A stretch of 64,000 nucleotides of DNA from Bythopirellula sp. (GTDB lineage: Bacteria; Planctomycetota; Planctomycetia; Pirellulales; Lacipirellulaceae): contig JANQQA010000252.1 in assembly GCA_028285205.1 (NCBI GenBank), positions 59,465 through 123,464 of the forward strand, written 5' to 3'. The notes under the pieces were generated by a model. It was not told where the DNA came from and ran no database searches. It worked only from the letters and a program-made list of their open reading frames with translations. Below are positions 9,224 to 17,758 of the stretch, one piece after another. Each line of letters starts with the position of its first letter. Positions within the stretch are counted from its first letter, which is position 1. Both the position numbers and the translations under genes were made by a program.

Positions 9224-9527
9224 GTTTCTGGTGCACCGGGTGCTAGACCGGACAACTTCAGCTCGTCACATTGATTCATCGCCAACTTCCGCGACAGACT
9301 CCAATGCGACTAGGCTGGCAGCCCGAGGTGTGCTGAAGACGGCAATGCTAGCAGTCGTGCTGGATGCTTCAAAATGGCGGGGATGCCTCTCTGGCTGCCA
9401 CGGCACAATAATAGCTGTGTCAGGTAGAATCGTCAGACCTCAAATGCTGGCGTCGTGTTAGGCTTACTTGGACAAGCAAGCAACTTCGGCTCGGCATCGA
9501 ATGGGGAATTCCGCCGCCAGGTTTTCG
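9224..9527. other. Intergenic region, divergent
   Basis: Separates a minus-strand exported protein from the plus-strand TrpF-like gene, so it should hold both promoters. No repeat, RNA gene or convincing promoter was identified. Confidence 0.4.
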
Positions 9528-10187
9528 ATGAACGCTCGTACTCGAATTAAAATCTGTTGTATCTCGTCGGTCGAAGAGGCAGACTTGGCCGTGCGCTGTG
9601 GCGCCGATGCGATCGGTTTGGTCGGAGCGATGCCCTCTGGGCCAGGCGTCATTGACGACCAACTGATTAGGGAGATCGCTGCGTCCGTGCCTCCGGCGGT
9701 CGCAACGTTTCTGCTCACCGAGCGGACGCGGGCAAGTGAGATCGCCGAGCACGTGAAGTATTGCGGGACCAACACGGTCCAGGTCGTGAACCACATCGCA
9801 CCTGGCGAATGGCCCAAGCTTGTGGAGCAGCTGCCGTCGGCGACGCGTCGTATCCAGGTGGTGCATGTGGAGGGCGGCGAGGCACTCCACTTGGTCGAGC
9901 AGTACGCCCCGTTCGTCCACGCGTTTCTGCTCGATTCGGGTAGGCCGTCAGCCGAGGTACCAGAACTTGGGGGCACAGGGCGCGTTCATGACTGGGAGGT
10001 CAGTGCACAGTTTGTAGAACGATCTCCAAAGCCCGTATTTCTCGCGGGCGGCATCAACGCGGCGAACGTCCAGGATGCCATTTCGCAGGTGAGCCCTTAC
10101 GGGTTGGACCTCTGCTCAAGCGTCCGAGTCGACGGAAAGCTGTCGCACGACAAGCTCATCGAGTTCATGCGATCAGCCCAGGTGTGA
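9528..10187 (+). CDS. Phosphoribosylanthranilate isomerase-like (TrpF family) protein
   Basis: 219 residues from the ATG at 9528 (MNARTRIKICC), which fits the usual TrpF start and has AGG 6 nt upstream; a longer TTG frame from 9468 is less likely. TIM-barrel markers: RIKICCIS (catalytic Cys region, normally KICGI), AIGLV, FLLDS, GGTGRVHDWEV, FLAGGINAANVQ (phosphate loop) and a last GLDLCSSVRVDGK. In true TrpF the last motif is usually D-x-S-S-G-V-E; here it is DLCSSVR. The enzyme isomerises phosphoribosylanthranilate in tryptophan synthesis, but no other trp gene is nearby and the altered motifs leave room for a paralogue with another role. Confidence 0.75.
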   Translation: MNARTRIKICCISSVEEADLAVRCGADAIGLVGAMPSGPGVIDDQLIREIAASVPPAVATFLLTERTRASEIAEHVKYCGTNTVQVVNHIAPGEWPKLVEQLPSATRRIQVVHVEGGEALHLVEQYAPFVHAFLLDSGRPSAEVPELGGTGRVHDWEVSAQFVERSPKPVFLAGGINAANVQDAISQVSPYGLDLCSSVRVDGKLSHDKLIEFMRSAQV

Positions 10188-10220
10188 GCTGCGGAGGGGA
10201 GTCCGCATCTTATGGACTTT

Positions 10221-11528
10221 TCAGAATGCAGCCCGAAGGCGGAATCCGAAGAACGCTAGGACATCTTCACTCGGATTGAGTGCGGGGTCGACGATCAGTT
10301 GGACGTCGGGCGTGATCGCCAAGAACTGCGTCAGCTGGATGCGATAGAACGCTTCGCTGGTGAATTGGTCTCGCAGTGCTCCATCGGCTGGACTGCCCCA
10401 GCTGAAGCCAACGCCCAACACATCTCGGTTTTCGCGTTGTAGGCCAAGGCCTGTGCTGAATGTCGTTTGCATCAATGCGGCGTCGCCGTCGGCGTAGCCA
10501 AAGCGGAAGAAGGGCAGCCACCGGTCGTTGACAAACTTCTGAGCGGTGAAGGCGACGCCGTGTCCTTCTGGCGTACCAGCGGCGGCGCGGGCGTCCGTGT
10601 GCCAGAGTGTTACATGAATGTTGTCCACAAAGAGACGATCTTGTGACGAGGTGAGGCCGACTTCGGCGTAGCTAAAGTACTCTGCGTCGTCAAAGAAGGT
10701 ATCGAAGCCGGCTACCGTTGGCTGGCCATTCGCATCGGCGAATCCGCCCTGCGCGTACACGTGCTCGGTAAGCATCGCGCCGGCTGCGGCGCCAAGCCCT
10801 TGGTTTGGTACGGCGATCGTCGGATTCGTCGAGAACGCCAAGTTGATGAAGTGTGTAAGTGGATTGATCATCGCGTAGACGTCGATGAAGTCGGTAACGT
10901 CAATCGTGCCGACCGCGAACACTACGTCGCCTTCGCATGCGTATTGTTTCCAGTAGAGGTTCGTTACTCCAAAACCGAATTCGCTGAAGAAGGTCCCGGT
11001 GGGGAGGATGGAACCCGCCTCGAAGCCAAGGTCGAACGGCGCAATATTCGAACCCATGCGGTGTCGATTCTCACCCTTGAAGACCAGCAACCCCGGATTC
11101 TCAGAGCCTCGTCCGTACAGCTCCCACTGACCGTAGAAGCGGACGATTCCGCTCGCGGCCTCCTGTTCACCGAGGCTGTCGGTGGCGGTCTGGTAGAACA
11201 TTGACTCGTCGATGTTGAACTGCAGGCCGCGGTTCTCGTTCAGGCGCTCTTTGAAGGCGTACCAGGGTTCGAACGCATCCTGTAGACCCTGCCAACGAAA
11301 ATCGGGCACGACCGTGGCGTCCTCTGCGAGCTGCCCGCCGACACTGCTCGGTCCGCCAAACTGCGGGATAATTGGGTAGATGGATGACGAGCCGCTAGCA
11401 CTCGTCTCGATTGAAGTAAGCCCCGAGTTCGTAAGCTCTGCGTTCTGCGCAAAGCTTACCGCTGCCATCGCCGCGAAGGCAGCGACCATCGTGGCGCGGC
11501 AACATAGCTTACCTCTGGACGCATCCAT
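10221..11528 (-). CDS. OprB-type carbohydrate-selective porin
   Basis: 435 residues. A signal peptide of about 27 residues ends at SFAQ-NAE. The mature part is almost all amphipathic strands with the OprB-like segments DESMFYQTATD, GLLVFKGENRH, NLYWKQYACEGDVVFAVGTIDVTDF and a final strand VLAFFGFRLRAAF ending in Phe, the outer-membrane insertion signal. Expected role is passive sugar or small-solute diffusion across the outer membrane. It lies downstream of an M19-like hydrolase and amidohydrolase on the same strand with 89 bp between, so a shared uptake role is possible but not shown. Confidence 0.8.
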   Translation of the reverse strand: MDASRGKLCCRATMVAAFAAMAAVSFAQNAELTNSGLTSIETSASGSSSIYPIIPQFGGPSSVGGQLAEDATVVPDFRWQGLQDAFEPWYAFKERLNENRGLQFNIDESMFYQTATDSLGEQEAASGIVRFYGQWELYGRGSENPGLLVFKGENRHRMGSNIAPFDLGFEAGSILPTGTFFSEFGFGVTNLYWKQYACEGDVVFAVGTIDVTDFIDVYAMINPLTHFINLAFSTNPTIAVPNQGLGAAAGAMLTEHVYAQGGFADANGQPTVAGFDTFFDDAEYFSYAEVGLTSSQDRLFVDNIHVTLWHTDARAAAGTPEGHGVAFTAQKFVNDRWLPFFRFGYADGDAALMQTTFSTGLGLQRENRDVLGVGFSWGSPADGALRDQFTSEAFYRIQLTQFLAITPDVQLIVDPALNPSEDVLAFFGFRLRAAF

Positions 11529-11617
11529 ATGCGTCTCGTCGGTCAGTCGCTCGCTCGTCTTTACACTCGCTGCCGCAGCACGCGAAGTCGCCCGCTAGCA
11601 CACGCCCGACGAACTCT

Positions 11618-12859
11618 CTATCGACTCAGCCATTTAGCACGCAATTCGTCGATTACCTCGCGACGCTTCGTTGGGTCGATCGGTTCGTTTTCGGGGGGCA
11701 CACCTTCCCAGACTTCGCGGTAAACACGCATCTTGTTGCCCCCGTAGATCTTCTGCAGATATTCATCCGTGTAGCCACGCTTCCAGAGTTCGTCGGTTAC
11801 CGCCGCGAGAATCTTCGCAAGTTCTCCGCAGCCGTCGGCACCGGCCTTGAACGCCCGCACCATGTAGCCGTCGTCGTTGTAGAGATTGGGATTCGCATTG
11901 ACGAAGTTCATGGTTGGCTTGGTCGTAAACATGTCGTCGGAGGCGATCCCGACGTGGTCGACGCCGACCAGCTTGACATAGAAGTCGACCATGTCGGCAC
12001 ACTGGGCGGGCGTGATGTTGTCGGGCCATATGCCGTCCATCATCCATTCGGTGAAGGTTGGAGAGACGTAGCCGCCTGACTTTGCGCACCGCACCGCCTC
12101 CTTGTTGCTGATGTTCCGGTAGCACCCGCGAGCCGTCGCGTTCGGAGAGTCTGTGTATAGCGCAGCCGGGAGGGAGTGCGAGAAGATCATCGGTACACCG
12201 GGATGCTTCGCTTCCATGTGGTCCATGATGCCCATCGTTGTGATCGGTCCCATGTGGCTTAGGTCAACAATGATGCCGTGCTTGACCATCTCGTCGACGA
12301 TAGCGAGTCCCCAGGGCGTCACGCCAACGTCGCTGCCGTTGAACTCGGCAAGACTGCCGGAGCCGGCTCGGAAAAGGTCGTTGTAAGCGAGAATGATACT
12401 TGCAATGCCCATGTCCTTGAGAGTCGCGATCTTTTTCAGGTCGCCGTCGATGATGGTCGACGTCTGCGAGTTCCAAATGACGGCAGTCTTACCGGTGATG
12501 TGCGCGTGCTCGATGTCGCGAATCGTGCGGACGAAGACGTATTTTTCTGGCGTCTGTGCCATCGTGCTGCGGTACTTCTGATGCTCCGCGAGAAAGTTGT
12601 CGAAGGTGTAGGAGCCAGCCGCGAGCGTCATGCTGTGGCCTGTGATGCCCGCAGCTCTTGAGCGTTTGAGGTAGTCGTGCAGATGCTTGTCTTCCGTCCA
12701 ACCCGTTCCCCAGGGGCTGGCGAAAAATCCGATCACGACAGTATCTTTGACGAACTGCTTCGCCTTGTCAGAAGCCGACCAAGCCTTGCCTTCTTCGCCG
12801 CCATGAAGGTTTGCAACGATTAGCGAGGAGCTGATTAGAGTCAAGAGGAGTGTTTTCAT
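11618..12859 (-). CDS. Membrane dipeptidase (M19)-like protein with altered metal ligands
   Basis: 413 residues, signal peptide [18 protein letters not shown]. The second half is clearly M19 (renal dipeptidase): [10 protein letters not shown] (near 218), [12 protein letters not shown] (near 241), CYRNISNKE and [13 protein letters not shown] (near 328). The first half is not normal: the H-x-D after the first strand is replaced by [10 protein letters not shown], and the bridging Glu strand reads [10 protein letters not shown]. Two of the usual zinc-ligand sites therefore appear lost while DLSH, FSHS and the terminal Asp remain. It may use one metal or be a non-peptidase relative. Periplasmic by its signal. 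It is followed by the OprB gene and preceded by an amidohydrolase on the same strand. Confidence 0.75.
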   Translation of the reverse strand: MKTLLLTLISSSLIVANLHGGEEGKAWSASDKAKQFVKDTVVIGFFASPWGTGWTEDKHLHDYLKRSRAAGITGHSMTLAAGSYTFDNFLAEHQKYRSTMAQTPEKYVFVRTIRDIEHAHITGKTAVIWNSQTSTIIDGDLKKIATLKDMGIASIILAYNDLFRAGSGSLAEFNGSDVGVTPWGLAIVDEMVKHGIIVDLSHMGPITTMGIMDHMEAKHPGVPMIFSHSLPAALYTDSPNATARGCYRNISNKEAVRCAKSGGYVSPTFTEWMMDGIWPDNITPAQCADMVDFYVKLVGVDHVGIASDDMFTTKPTMNFVNANPNLYNDDGYMVRAFKAGADGCGELAKILAAVTDELWKRGYTDEYLQKIYGGNKMRVYREVWEGVPPENEPIDPTKRREVIDELRAKWLSR

Positions 12860-12911
12860 TGGACTACTTTCCGGAACGCGATTCTAATCCGATGTGTCGA
12901 TGAAGCCGGAG

Positions 12912-14339
12912 CTAGTTCAGAGTGTTCTTGTAGATGCCGCCGTCCTTCATAATGAGGCGGATGGTGTGAATTTCCGTCGGCGTCGGGGCATCGAAGACAC
13001 TGGTCTCAGCGCCAAGCACGGTCATGTCTTCCAACGGATTGCCATCCACGACGATGATGTCCGCCAACGCTCCTGCTTCGATGACTCCCAGCTTTCCCTG
13101 GTAGGGGTTTCGCTTGCCGCTCAGAGCCATCAATTCACCAGCCGTCGAAGTCAGTTGCTTGAGGACCTCGTAATTGTTGCCGAAGACTTTGGTTCTCCAA
13201 TGAAGCTCGTAACGCCTCCAACGAATCCCATCCTCTAGCTCCCCTACCAGATCGGAAGCAAAGACGACTTTCACGTTGTGCTTCAGCAACCACTTGCCGA
13301 AGTCCTTCGAGTCCGCCTGGAGTTTTCGAATTCCCTCATGCTTTGAAGCCGGCACATTCGGATTCTTGAACAGCTCGGGAGAAATGCCCCAGCACTGAGG
13401 CACAACGAATACCTCACGTTCGCCGCAAAGCTTAATGGTGTCTTCGCTCATAAAGAAACCATGTTCGATGCTCTTGCCACCTGCTTCGATGAAACGCTGG
13501 CAGGATTTGTCTGTAAACAGGTGACCAGCTACATAGGTGTCCCAGTCCGACGCGGCTTCGACGGCCGCCTTCATCTCGTCAGCCGTATATTGGGCAACGT
13601 CAATCGGGTCGTACTTTGAAGAACCACCCCCGCCCGCCATGATCTTGATTTGCGTAGCCTCCATCATCAGGTTCTGCCGCACGGCGGCCAGCACCGCCGG
13701 GCGTCCATCAGCCACGATGCCAATACCGAACCTCGAGAAGTTCGAGCTATCTGCCGCTCCAAGCCGACCGCCGAGCGACGGATTGGGGTCGTTCTGGTGC
13801 CGAAAGTCGCCGTGTCCCGAACTCTGGCTAATGAACGCCCCGCATGGATAGATGCGTGGACCTGGAAGCAAGTCTCGGTCAATCGCCCGCTTCAATCCGA
13901 ATACCGGCCCGCCAAGATCACGGACCGTTGTGAAACCATCGTCGAGGCAACGTCGAGCCGCGACAGTCGCCCGCACGTGAACGTCGCCGGCAGTAAAATT
14001 CGCCTCGATGTCTGGATAGTTGGCATTAATCGCGATGTGGGCATGACCATCAATCAAACCCGGCATGAGCGTACGGCTACCGCAATCGATGACGTTTGCG
14101 CCGGGAGGATTTTCAATGTCCGTTCCTACGGCCTTGATGAGATTGCCTTCGACTAACACCGCCCCAGATTTCAGCTGGTCGGAAGTTCCGTCAAAGATCT
14201 TGGCGTTGGTGAACAGGGTTGTCGGCTGTGTAGCCTGTTGAGACGCGGCATCTTGGGCCACTGTCAGCGCTGTAGCCAGCCAGCAACCGAGTAATGCGGC
14301 CGTTCGTAGGACTGAACCAGATGAGAGGGGATTTCTCAT
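12912..14339 (-). CDS. Exported amidohydrolase (imidazolonepropionase/prolidase-like)
   Basis: 476 residues from the ATG at 14339 (GGAG about 9 nt upstream), which opens a signal peptide MRNPLSSGSVLRTAALLGCW ending near TVAQ. The extended frame to 14426 is rejected. Amidohydrolase superfamily hallmarks in order: TLFTNAKIFDG, TLMPGLIDGHAHI (H-x-H metal pair), TTVRDLGG, IKIMAGGGGSS, DTYVAGHLF, SIEHGFF, VVFASDLVG (Asp ligand) and GVIEAGALADIIVVDGNPL. Relatives hydrolyse Xaa-Pro dipeptides or cyclic amides in the periplasm. It lies 52 bp upstream of the M19-like gene on the same strand, probably in one transcript with it. Confidence 0.85.
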   Translation of the reverse strand: MRNPLSSGSVLRTAALLGCWLATALTVAQDAASQQATQPTTLFTNAKIFDGTSDQLKSGAVLVEGNLIKAVGTDIENPPGANVIDCGSRTLMPGLIDGHAHIAINANYPDIEANFTAGDVHVRATVAARRCLDDGFTTVRDLGGPVFGLKRAIDRDLLPGPRIYPCGAFISQSSGHGDFRHQNDPNPSLGGRLGAADSSNFSRFGIGIVADGRPAVLAAVRQNLMMEATQIKIMAGGGGSSKYDPIDVAQYTADEMKAAVEAASDWDTYVAGHLFTDKSCQRFIEAGGKSIEHGFFMSEDTIKLCGEREVFVVPQCWGISPELFKNPNVPASKHEGIRKLQADSKDFGKWLLKHNVKVVFASDLVGELEDGIRWRRYELHWRTKVFGNNYEVLKQLTSTAGELMALSGKRNPYQGKLGVIEAGALADIIVVDGNPLEDMTVLGAETSVFDAPTPTEIHTIRLIMKDGGIYKNTLN

Positions 14340-14528
14340 GTCGTGTTTTCTCCGAAAAGAAGAGCGCTCTGAGCGCGTGTACAGGAGACTAAGGACGAGT
14401 TCGCTTGGACCAGCAATATAACACACCCATTCTGCCGGTTGTGAGGATTTCGGACGCCGCGTGCCAACGGCAGTGTGAATGTGCAGGCGAACGCTGACCT
14501 TAGAACGCGCGTTACAATCCCGTCAGAT

Positions 14529-14546
14529 CGAACCCAAGTGGGTTCG
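14529..14546. promoter_or_regulatory. Inverted repeat CGAACCCA/TGGGTTCG
   Basis: A perfect 8-bp palindrome with a 2-nt centre, 11 bp after a TACAAT hexamer. Its size and place fit an operator or the base of a leader hairpin. No regulator is assigned. Confidence 0.35.
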
Positions 14547-14654
14547 GTTATAGCGCCTGCGCAAACCCACATCGAACCAACAGGCTGAGTCGAGTAACGG
14601 GATCTCGAAATCCGATGCGGTAGAACAGCGAGTTTCGGCGCGCAGATCTATCCC

Positions 14655-14678
14655 AAGGCCACATGGAAAAGTGGCCTT
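14655..14678 (+). promoter_or_regulatory. Leader hairpin upstream of the BBP2 porin gene
   Basis: AAGGCCAC / GTGGCCTT, perfect 8-bp stem with an 8-nt loop, followed by a short T-rich stretch (TTTCT) and 27 bp later by the start codon at 14705. It could act as an attenuator or mRNA stabiliser; the U-tract is too short to be a strong terminator. Confidence 0.4.
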
Positions 14679-14704
14679 TCTGATGCGAATGAATAGGAAG
14701 TCAG

Positions 14705-15991
14705 ATGAATCGTTACACACAAGTGTCTGCGAAAAGTTTCTTTATAGCAGCATCCTTTGGATTACTTCTGGCAGTATTCTCAGAGAGATCCTACGCCGGC
14801 CAATACTCCGATTGCTGCGATCTCATGAGCTGCGGCAGCCATGTAAACTGCGAATGTGGATCAGGTATCGACGATCGCTGGTTTTTGTTTCCTCAAGATC
14901 CTAACGGCCTCAGCATCCGCGGCTGGTTGAATGGCGGCTTCATTGGCAACACGTCTAGCCCGAATAGCAAGTTCAATGGGCCTTACAATGCGGTTGATCG
15001 CAGCAACGAAGCGATGTTCAATCAAGCGTATCTGATCACCGAATATGGCTTGCCTCGTTGCGGCTGCGGAATCGGAGGCAGGGTCGACCTGCTCTACGGC
15101 GAAGACTTCTTTCTTGCCGAATCCATCGGCATGGAAAAGCGACCCGACGGATCTCCTCGGTGGAATAACGAGTATTACGGTCTCGCGATACCACAGGCAT
15201 ACGTATCGTTTGGAAGCGAAGAGCTATCCGTCCAGGTTGGCCACTTCTACTCGGTGGTCGGCTACGAAGGGGTGATGGCTCCTGACAACTTCTTCTATTC
15301 CAAGGCCTACAGTTATCAGTTTGCTGGCCCATTTACGCACTGGGGGACACAAGCCAACTGGAGACCGAGCGACTCCTGCACCGTGACCGGCGGGTTACAC
15401 AACGGTTGGGACGCTTTGGACCGAGCGAGCGACTCGATTGGATTCGTGGGCAAGATCCGTTTCGACAGCCAGTCGACCGGAGCTTGGAGTTCATTCGCCA
15501 TTGTCACTGGCGACGACTTCTCCGACCCCGCCGGCATCCTTGGTTCGACTGCTTTCACGAATCGTACGCGTTACAGCTGGTTGGCAGGATTGCCGTTGGC
15601 AGACCGTCTCGACTACGTGTTCCATCATTGGCTGGGACTTCAGGAGGATGGAGGCTTGGCCAACACGAGGGCGTGGTGGTACGGAATCGATCAGTACCTC
15701 TACTACACCATTAGCAACCATTGGCAAGCCGGTGCTCGATTCGAATGGTTCCGTGACGAGGATGGAACGCGTGTCGGTCTGAACCGTGCTCGCAATCTGA
15801 ACAATCCGCCCTTCCCCGGAAGCTTCTATTCACTCTCTTTAGGTTTGAATTGGAAGCCCACCGGAAATCTAGTTATTCGTCCGGAAGTCCGCGCCGACTG
15901 GTACGACGGCGATGCAGCCCCGTCACCCTTTCAAGATGGAACCAACGATTCGCAGTTTATGCTTGGGTTTGATGGCATCCTGATGTTCTAG
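14705..15991 (+). CDS. BBP2-type outer-membrane beta-barrel porin
   Basis: 428 residues with signal peptide (cleavage near SYA-GQ). The mature protein begins with a Cys-rich stretch (CCDLMSCGSHVNCECGSG), then strands with typical BBP2 (OmpL-like) segments: LSIRGWLNGGFIGN, AYLITEYGLP, VDLLYGEDFFL, PQAYVSFGSEELSVQVGHFY, GYEGVMAPDNFFYSKAYSY and a terminal FMLGFDGILMF ending in Phe. AGGAAG lies 4 nt before the ATG. Predicted outer-membrane channel. The Cys-rich N-terminus is unusual and may be disulfide-bonded or bind metal; this is inference. Confidence 0.8.
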   Translation: MNRYTQVSAKSFFIAASFGLLLAVFSERSYAGQYSDCCDLMSCGSHVNCECGSGIDDRWFLFPQDPNGLSIRGWLNGGFIGNTSSPNSKFNGPYNAVDRSNEAMFNQAYLITEYGLPRCGCGIGGRVDLLYGEDFFLAESIGMEKRPDGSPRWNNEYYGLAIPQAYVSFGSEELSVQVGHFYSVVGYEGVMAPDNFFYSKAYSYQFAGPFTHWGTQANWRPSDSCTVTGGLHNGWDALDRASDSIGFVGKIRFDSQSTGAWSSFAIVTGDDFSDPAGILGSTAFTNRTRYSWLAGLPLADRLDYVFHHWLGLQEDGGLANTRAWWYGIDQYLYYTISNHWQAGARFEWFRDEDGTRVGLNRARNLNNPPFPGSFYSLSLGLNWKPTGNLVIRPEVRADWYDGDAAPSPFQDGTNDSQFMLGFDGILMF

Positions 15992-16087
15992 CACCCCTCA
16001 TCGGCGAAGAACCTCGTCAGCCACTACATCCGCGGTCGGGTGCATGGAATCGTCAGCGCGACATGAGTGACGCAATTTGGTAGCGAC

Positions 16088-16951
16088 TTACGATCGCGAT
16101 AGCTTCAGGATTTCCAGAATGCGCGCTGCGGTCTGCTCGATGGTGAGGTTCGTCACGTCGATCACCGGGTAACCGCGTGCTTGGTACTCGGCCTCGGCGG
16201 CCATCACCTCACGAATCACGGTGGGCAGGTCATCGTAGGCGCTGCTGCCGGCCCCAGAACGGCTTAATCGCTCCTTGCGGATTTCCTGCAGCCGCTTCGG
16301 CTGAGACGAAAAGGCGACAATCTTCCGCTTATTGATCTGTTCCAGTTCCTCCGGAAATCCTGTCTCCGGTGAGATCGATACGTTCGCAACCTTGAAGCCG
16401 AGCGAACTCAGGTACAACATGGTCGGGCTCTTGCTGACCCGACTCACTCCGACGATGACAATGTCAGCCTCTTCGAGCGTCCGCAATCCCAGTCCGTCGT
16501 CGTGCGACAGCGCGAATTCCATCGCGTCGATACGCTTTTCGTAGGTCGCATCAATTTGATGTAGTCGAGACAAATCGTTATCGGGCAACGAACCCACGCA
16601 GTCCGCCAGGAAATCGAGCAGCGGTCCGGTCACGTCGAAATGGGGAATCCGTCGCGACACGCAGACGCGGCGTACCATACGCTTGTCGGCAGTATTGGGT
16701 AAGCCGTGCAGAACGATCGGCCGACTACCCTCCAGGCTGTCGAGCGTGTCTTGGAGCTTTTCCAAGTCGTCTTGCATCGTATGTGTTACCAGTTCGAACC
16801 GCGCGTCCGAAAACTGCGTGGCAGCGATCGCCGCGAAGCGGTGCAAGAGATCGCCGGTGGCCCCAGCGATCAGATGCAACGTGTACAACTCACGCGAATC
16901 CTGATCAACGTCGGCCGGTGCGGACTTCTTTTTCGTTGTCTTTTTGCCCAT
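16088..16951 (-). CDS. Pyruvate phosphate dikinase / PEP synthase regulatory protein (DUF299)
   Basis: 287 residues. The family's conserved segments are present: LHLIAGATGDLLHRFA near residue 25 (normally S-D-x-T-G-x-T), FALSHDDG (146-153), the P-loop-like GVSRVSKSPTMLYLSS (168-183) and PETGFPEELEQINKRKIVAF. The bifunctional enzyme ADP-phosphorylates and dephosphorylates a Thr next to the catalytic His of PPDK or PEP synthase, switching gluconeogenic flux; it is cytoplasmic. The Lys-rich N-terminus is an extension. Which dikinase it serves cannot be seen here. An extended -10 promoter lies about 50 bp upstream. Confidence 0.88.
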   Translation of the reverse strand: MGKKTTKKKSAPADVDQDSRELYTLHLIAGATGDLLHRFAAIAATQFSDARFELVTHTMQDDLEKLQDTLDSLEGSRPIVLHGLPNTADKRMVRRVCVSRRIPHFDVTGPLLDFLADCVGSLPDNDLSRLHQIDATYEKRIDAMEFALSHDDGLGLRTLEEADIVIVGVSRVSKSPTMLYLSSLGFKVANVSISPETGFPEELEQINKRKIVAFSSQPKRLQEIRKERLSRSGAGSSAYDDLPTVIREVMAAEAEYQARGYPVIDVTNLTIEQTAARILEILKLSRS

Positions 16952-17000
16952 TCAGACGAAACGATCTGGATGAATAAGTCTACTGATTCGAACTAAGGTG

Positions 17001-17009
17001 ATTATAGCA
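17001..17009 (-). promoter_or_regulatory. Extended -10 promoter of the PPDK regulatory gene
   Basis: On the minus strand TTGCTATAAT carries TGC directly before TATAAT, 50 bp upstream of the start codon at 16951. No good -35 was seen at normal spacing. Confidence 0.5.
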
Positions 17010-17244
17010 ACTTCTTACTCCACAGGTGTACGCCAACTTGCGGTATCTAGGACGAAGTTGCACGTCGGATTTCGGGCGCGTCAGAGCAACACGTCTCTCC
17101 AGCGTTGTTGGTAACGGTGCGAAGAATCACGCTGCTATCGCCTGCCGGGAACGGGAGCTACGGTAGATCACTGCTGTGTCGCACACAGCGGGGTCTCGCG
17201 AAACGCATTTGCACGTCAATGCAAAGTTGCGCGTTCCCGCCACG

Positions 17245-17739
17245 TTAGCGTTGATCGACAACCAATTTCACTTTGTTGTCGCTGAGTGGCTGCACGCTGC
17301 AGGTGAGTTCGCTAGTCTTGGGAGAGGCGTACTTGAGCGATACCAAAGGAATGCGCGCCCCATGGTCAGCATGCTCTTCACCCAACTTACGCACACTCTC
17401 GGCAGCTCTCGGCGGCAACACGTGCAGCACCAACACGCGATAGTCCCCCGCCGGGGCACCATCATCGGACTCGTAGGTCCCTAGTGTGAATTGACCCATC
17501 GAGTCCGTCTTGCCACGGGGCGAGGGGCTGGAATCTGCGGGCACGAACTCAATGGTCGCTTCCCGCACCGGTTCGCCAGAACTGAACACCACCTCACCAC
17601 GAACTGGAAAAAGCGCCGGACGACCATCTCCGCAGCCGGCGCAAACGAGCAGCGGCAGAAACGTGTACCACCTGATCGCGCGGCACCAATCTGCCGCCAA
17701 TAGCGAGAAAGATCTGAAGTTCGACGGAGGTGAAGTCAC
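17245..17739 (-). CDS. Transthyretin/carboxypeptidase-regulatory-like lipoprotein
   Basis: About 164 residues from the GTG at 17739, which begins 19 bp after the end of the DUF1559 gene; a longer ATG frame from 17805 would overlap that gene. The hydrophobic stretch WYTFLPLLVCAGC is a lipoprotein signal with Cys at the end of the lipobox. Next is a single beta-sandwich: FPVRGEVVFSSGEPVREATIEFVP, then GQFTLGTYESDDGAPAGDYRVLVL, the pattern of carboxypeptidase-regulatory/transthyretin-like domains found in planctomycetes next to DUF1559 genes. It is probably envelope-bound. Function unknown. The start codon is uncertain because no ribosome binding site is evident. Confidence 0.7.
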   Translation of the reverse strand: MTSPPSNFRSFSLLAADWCRAIRWYTFLPLLVCAGCGDGRPALFPVRGEVVFSSGEPVREATIEFVPADSSPSPRGKTDSMGQFTLGTYESDDGAPAGDYRVLVLHVLPPRAAESVRKLGEEHADHGARIPLVSLKYASPKTSELTCSVQPLSDNKVKLVVDQR

Positions 17740-17758
17740 GGCAGAACAGCAACCACGA

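Larger units (their letters stand above)
14340..14704. other. Divergent intergenic region with two hairpins
   Basis: Between the amidohydrolase (minus) and the BBP2 porin (plus). It contains a TACAAT hexamer (14513-14518), a perfect short inverted repeat at 14529-14546 and a terminator-like hairpin at 14655-14678 in the presumed leader of the porin gene. Confidence 0.5.
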
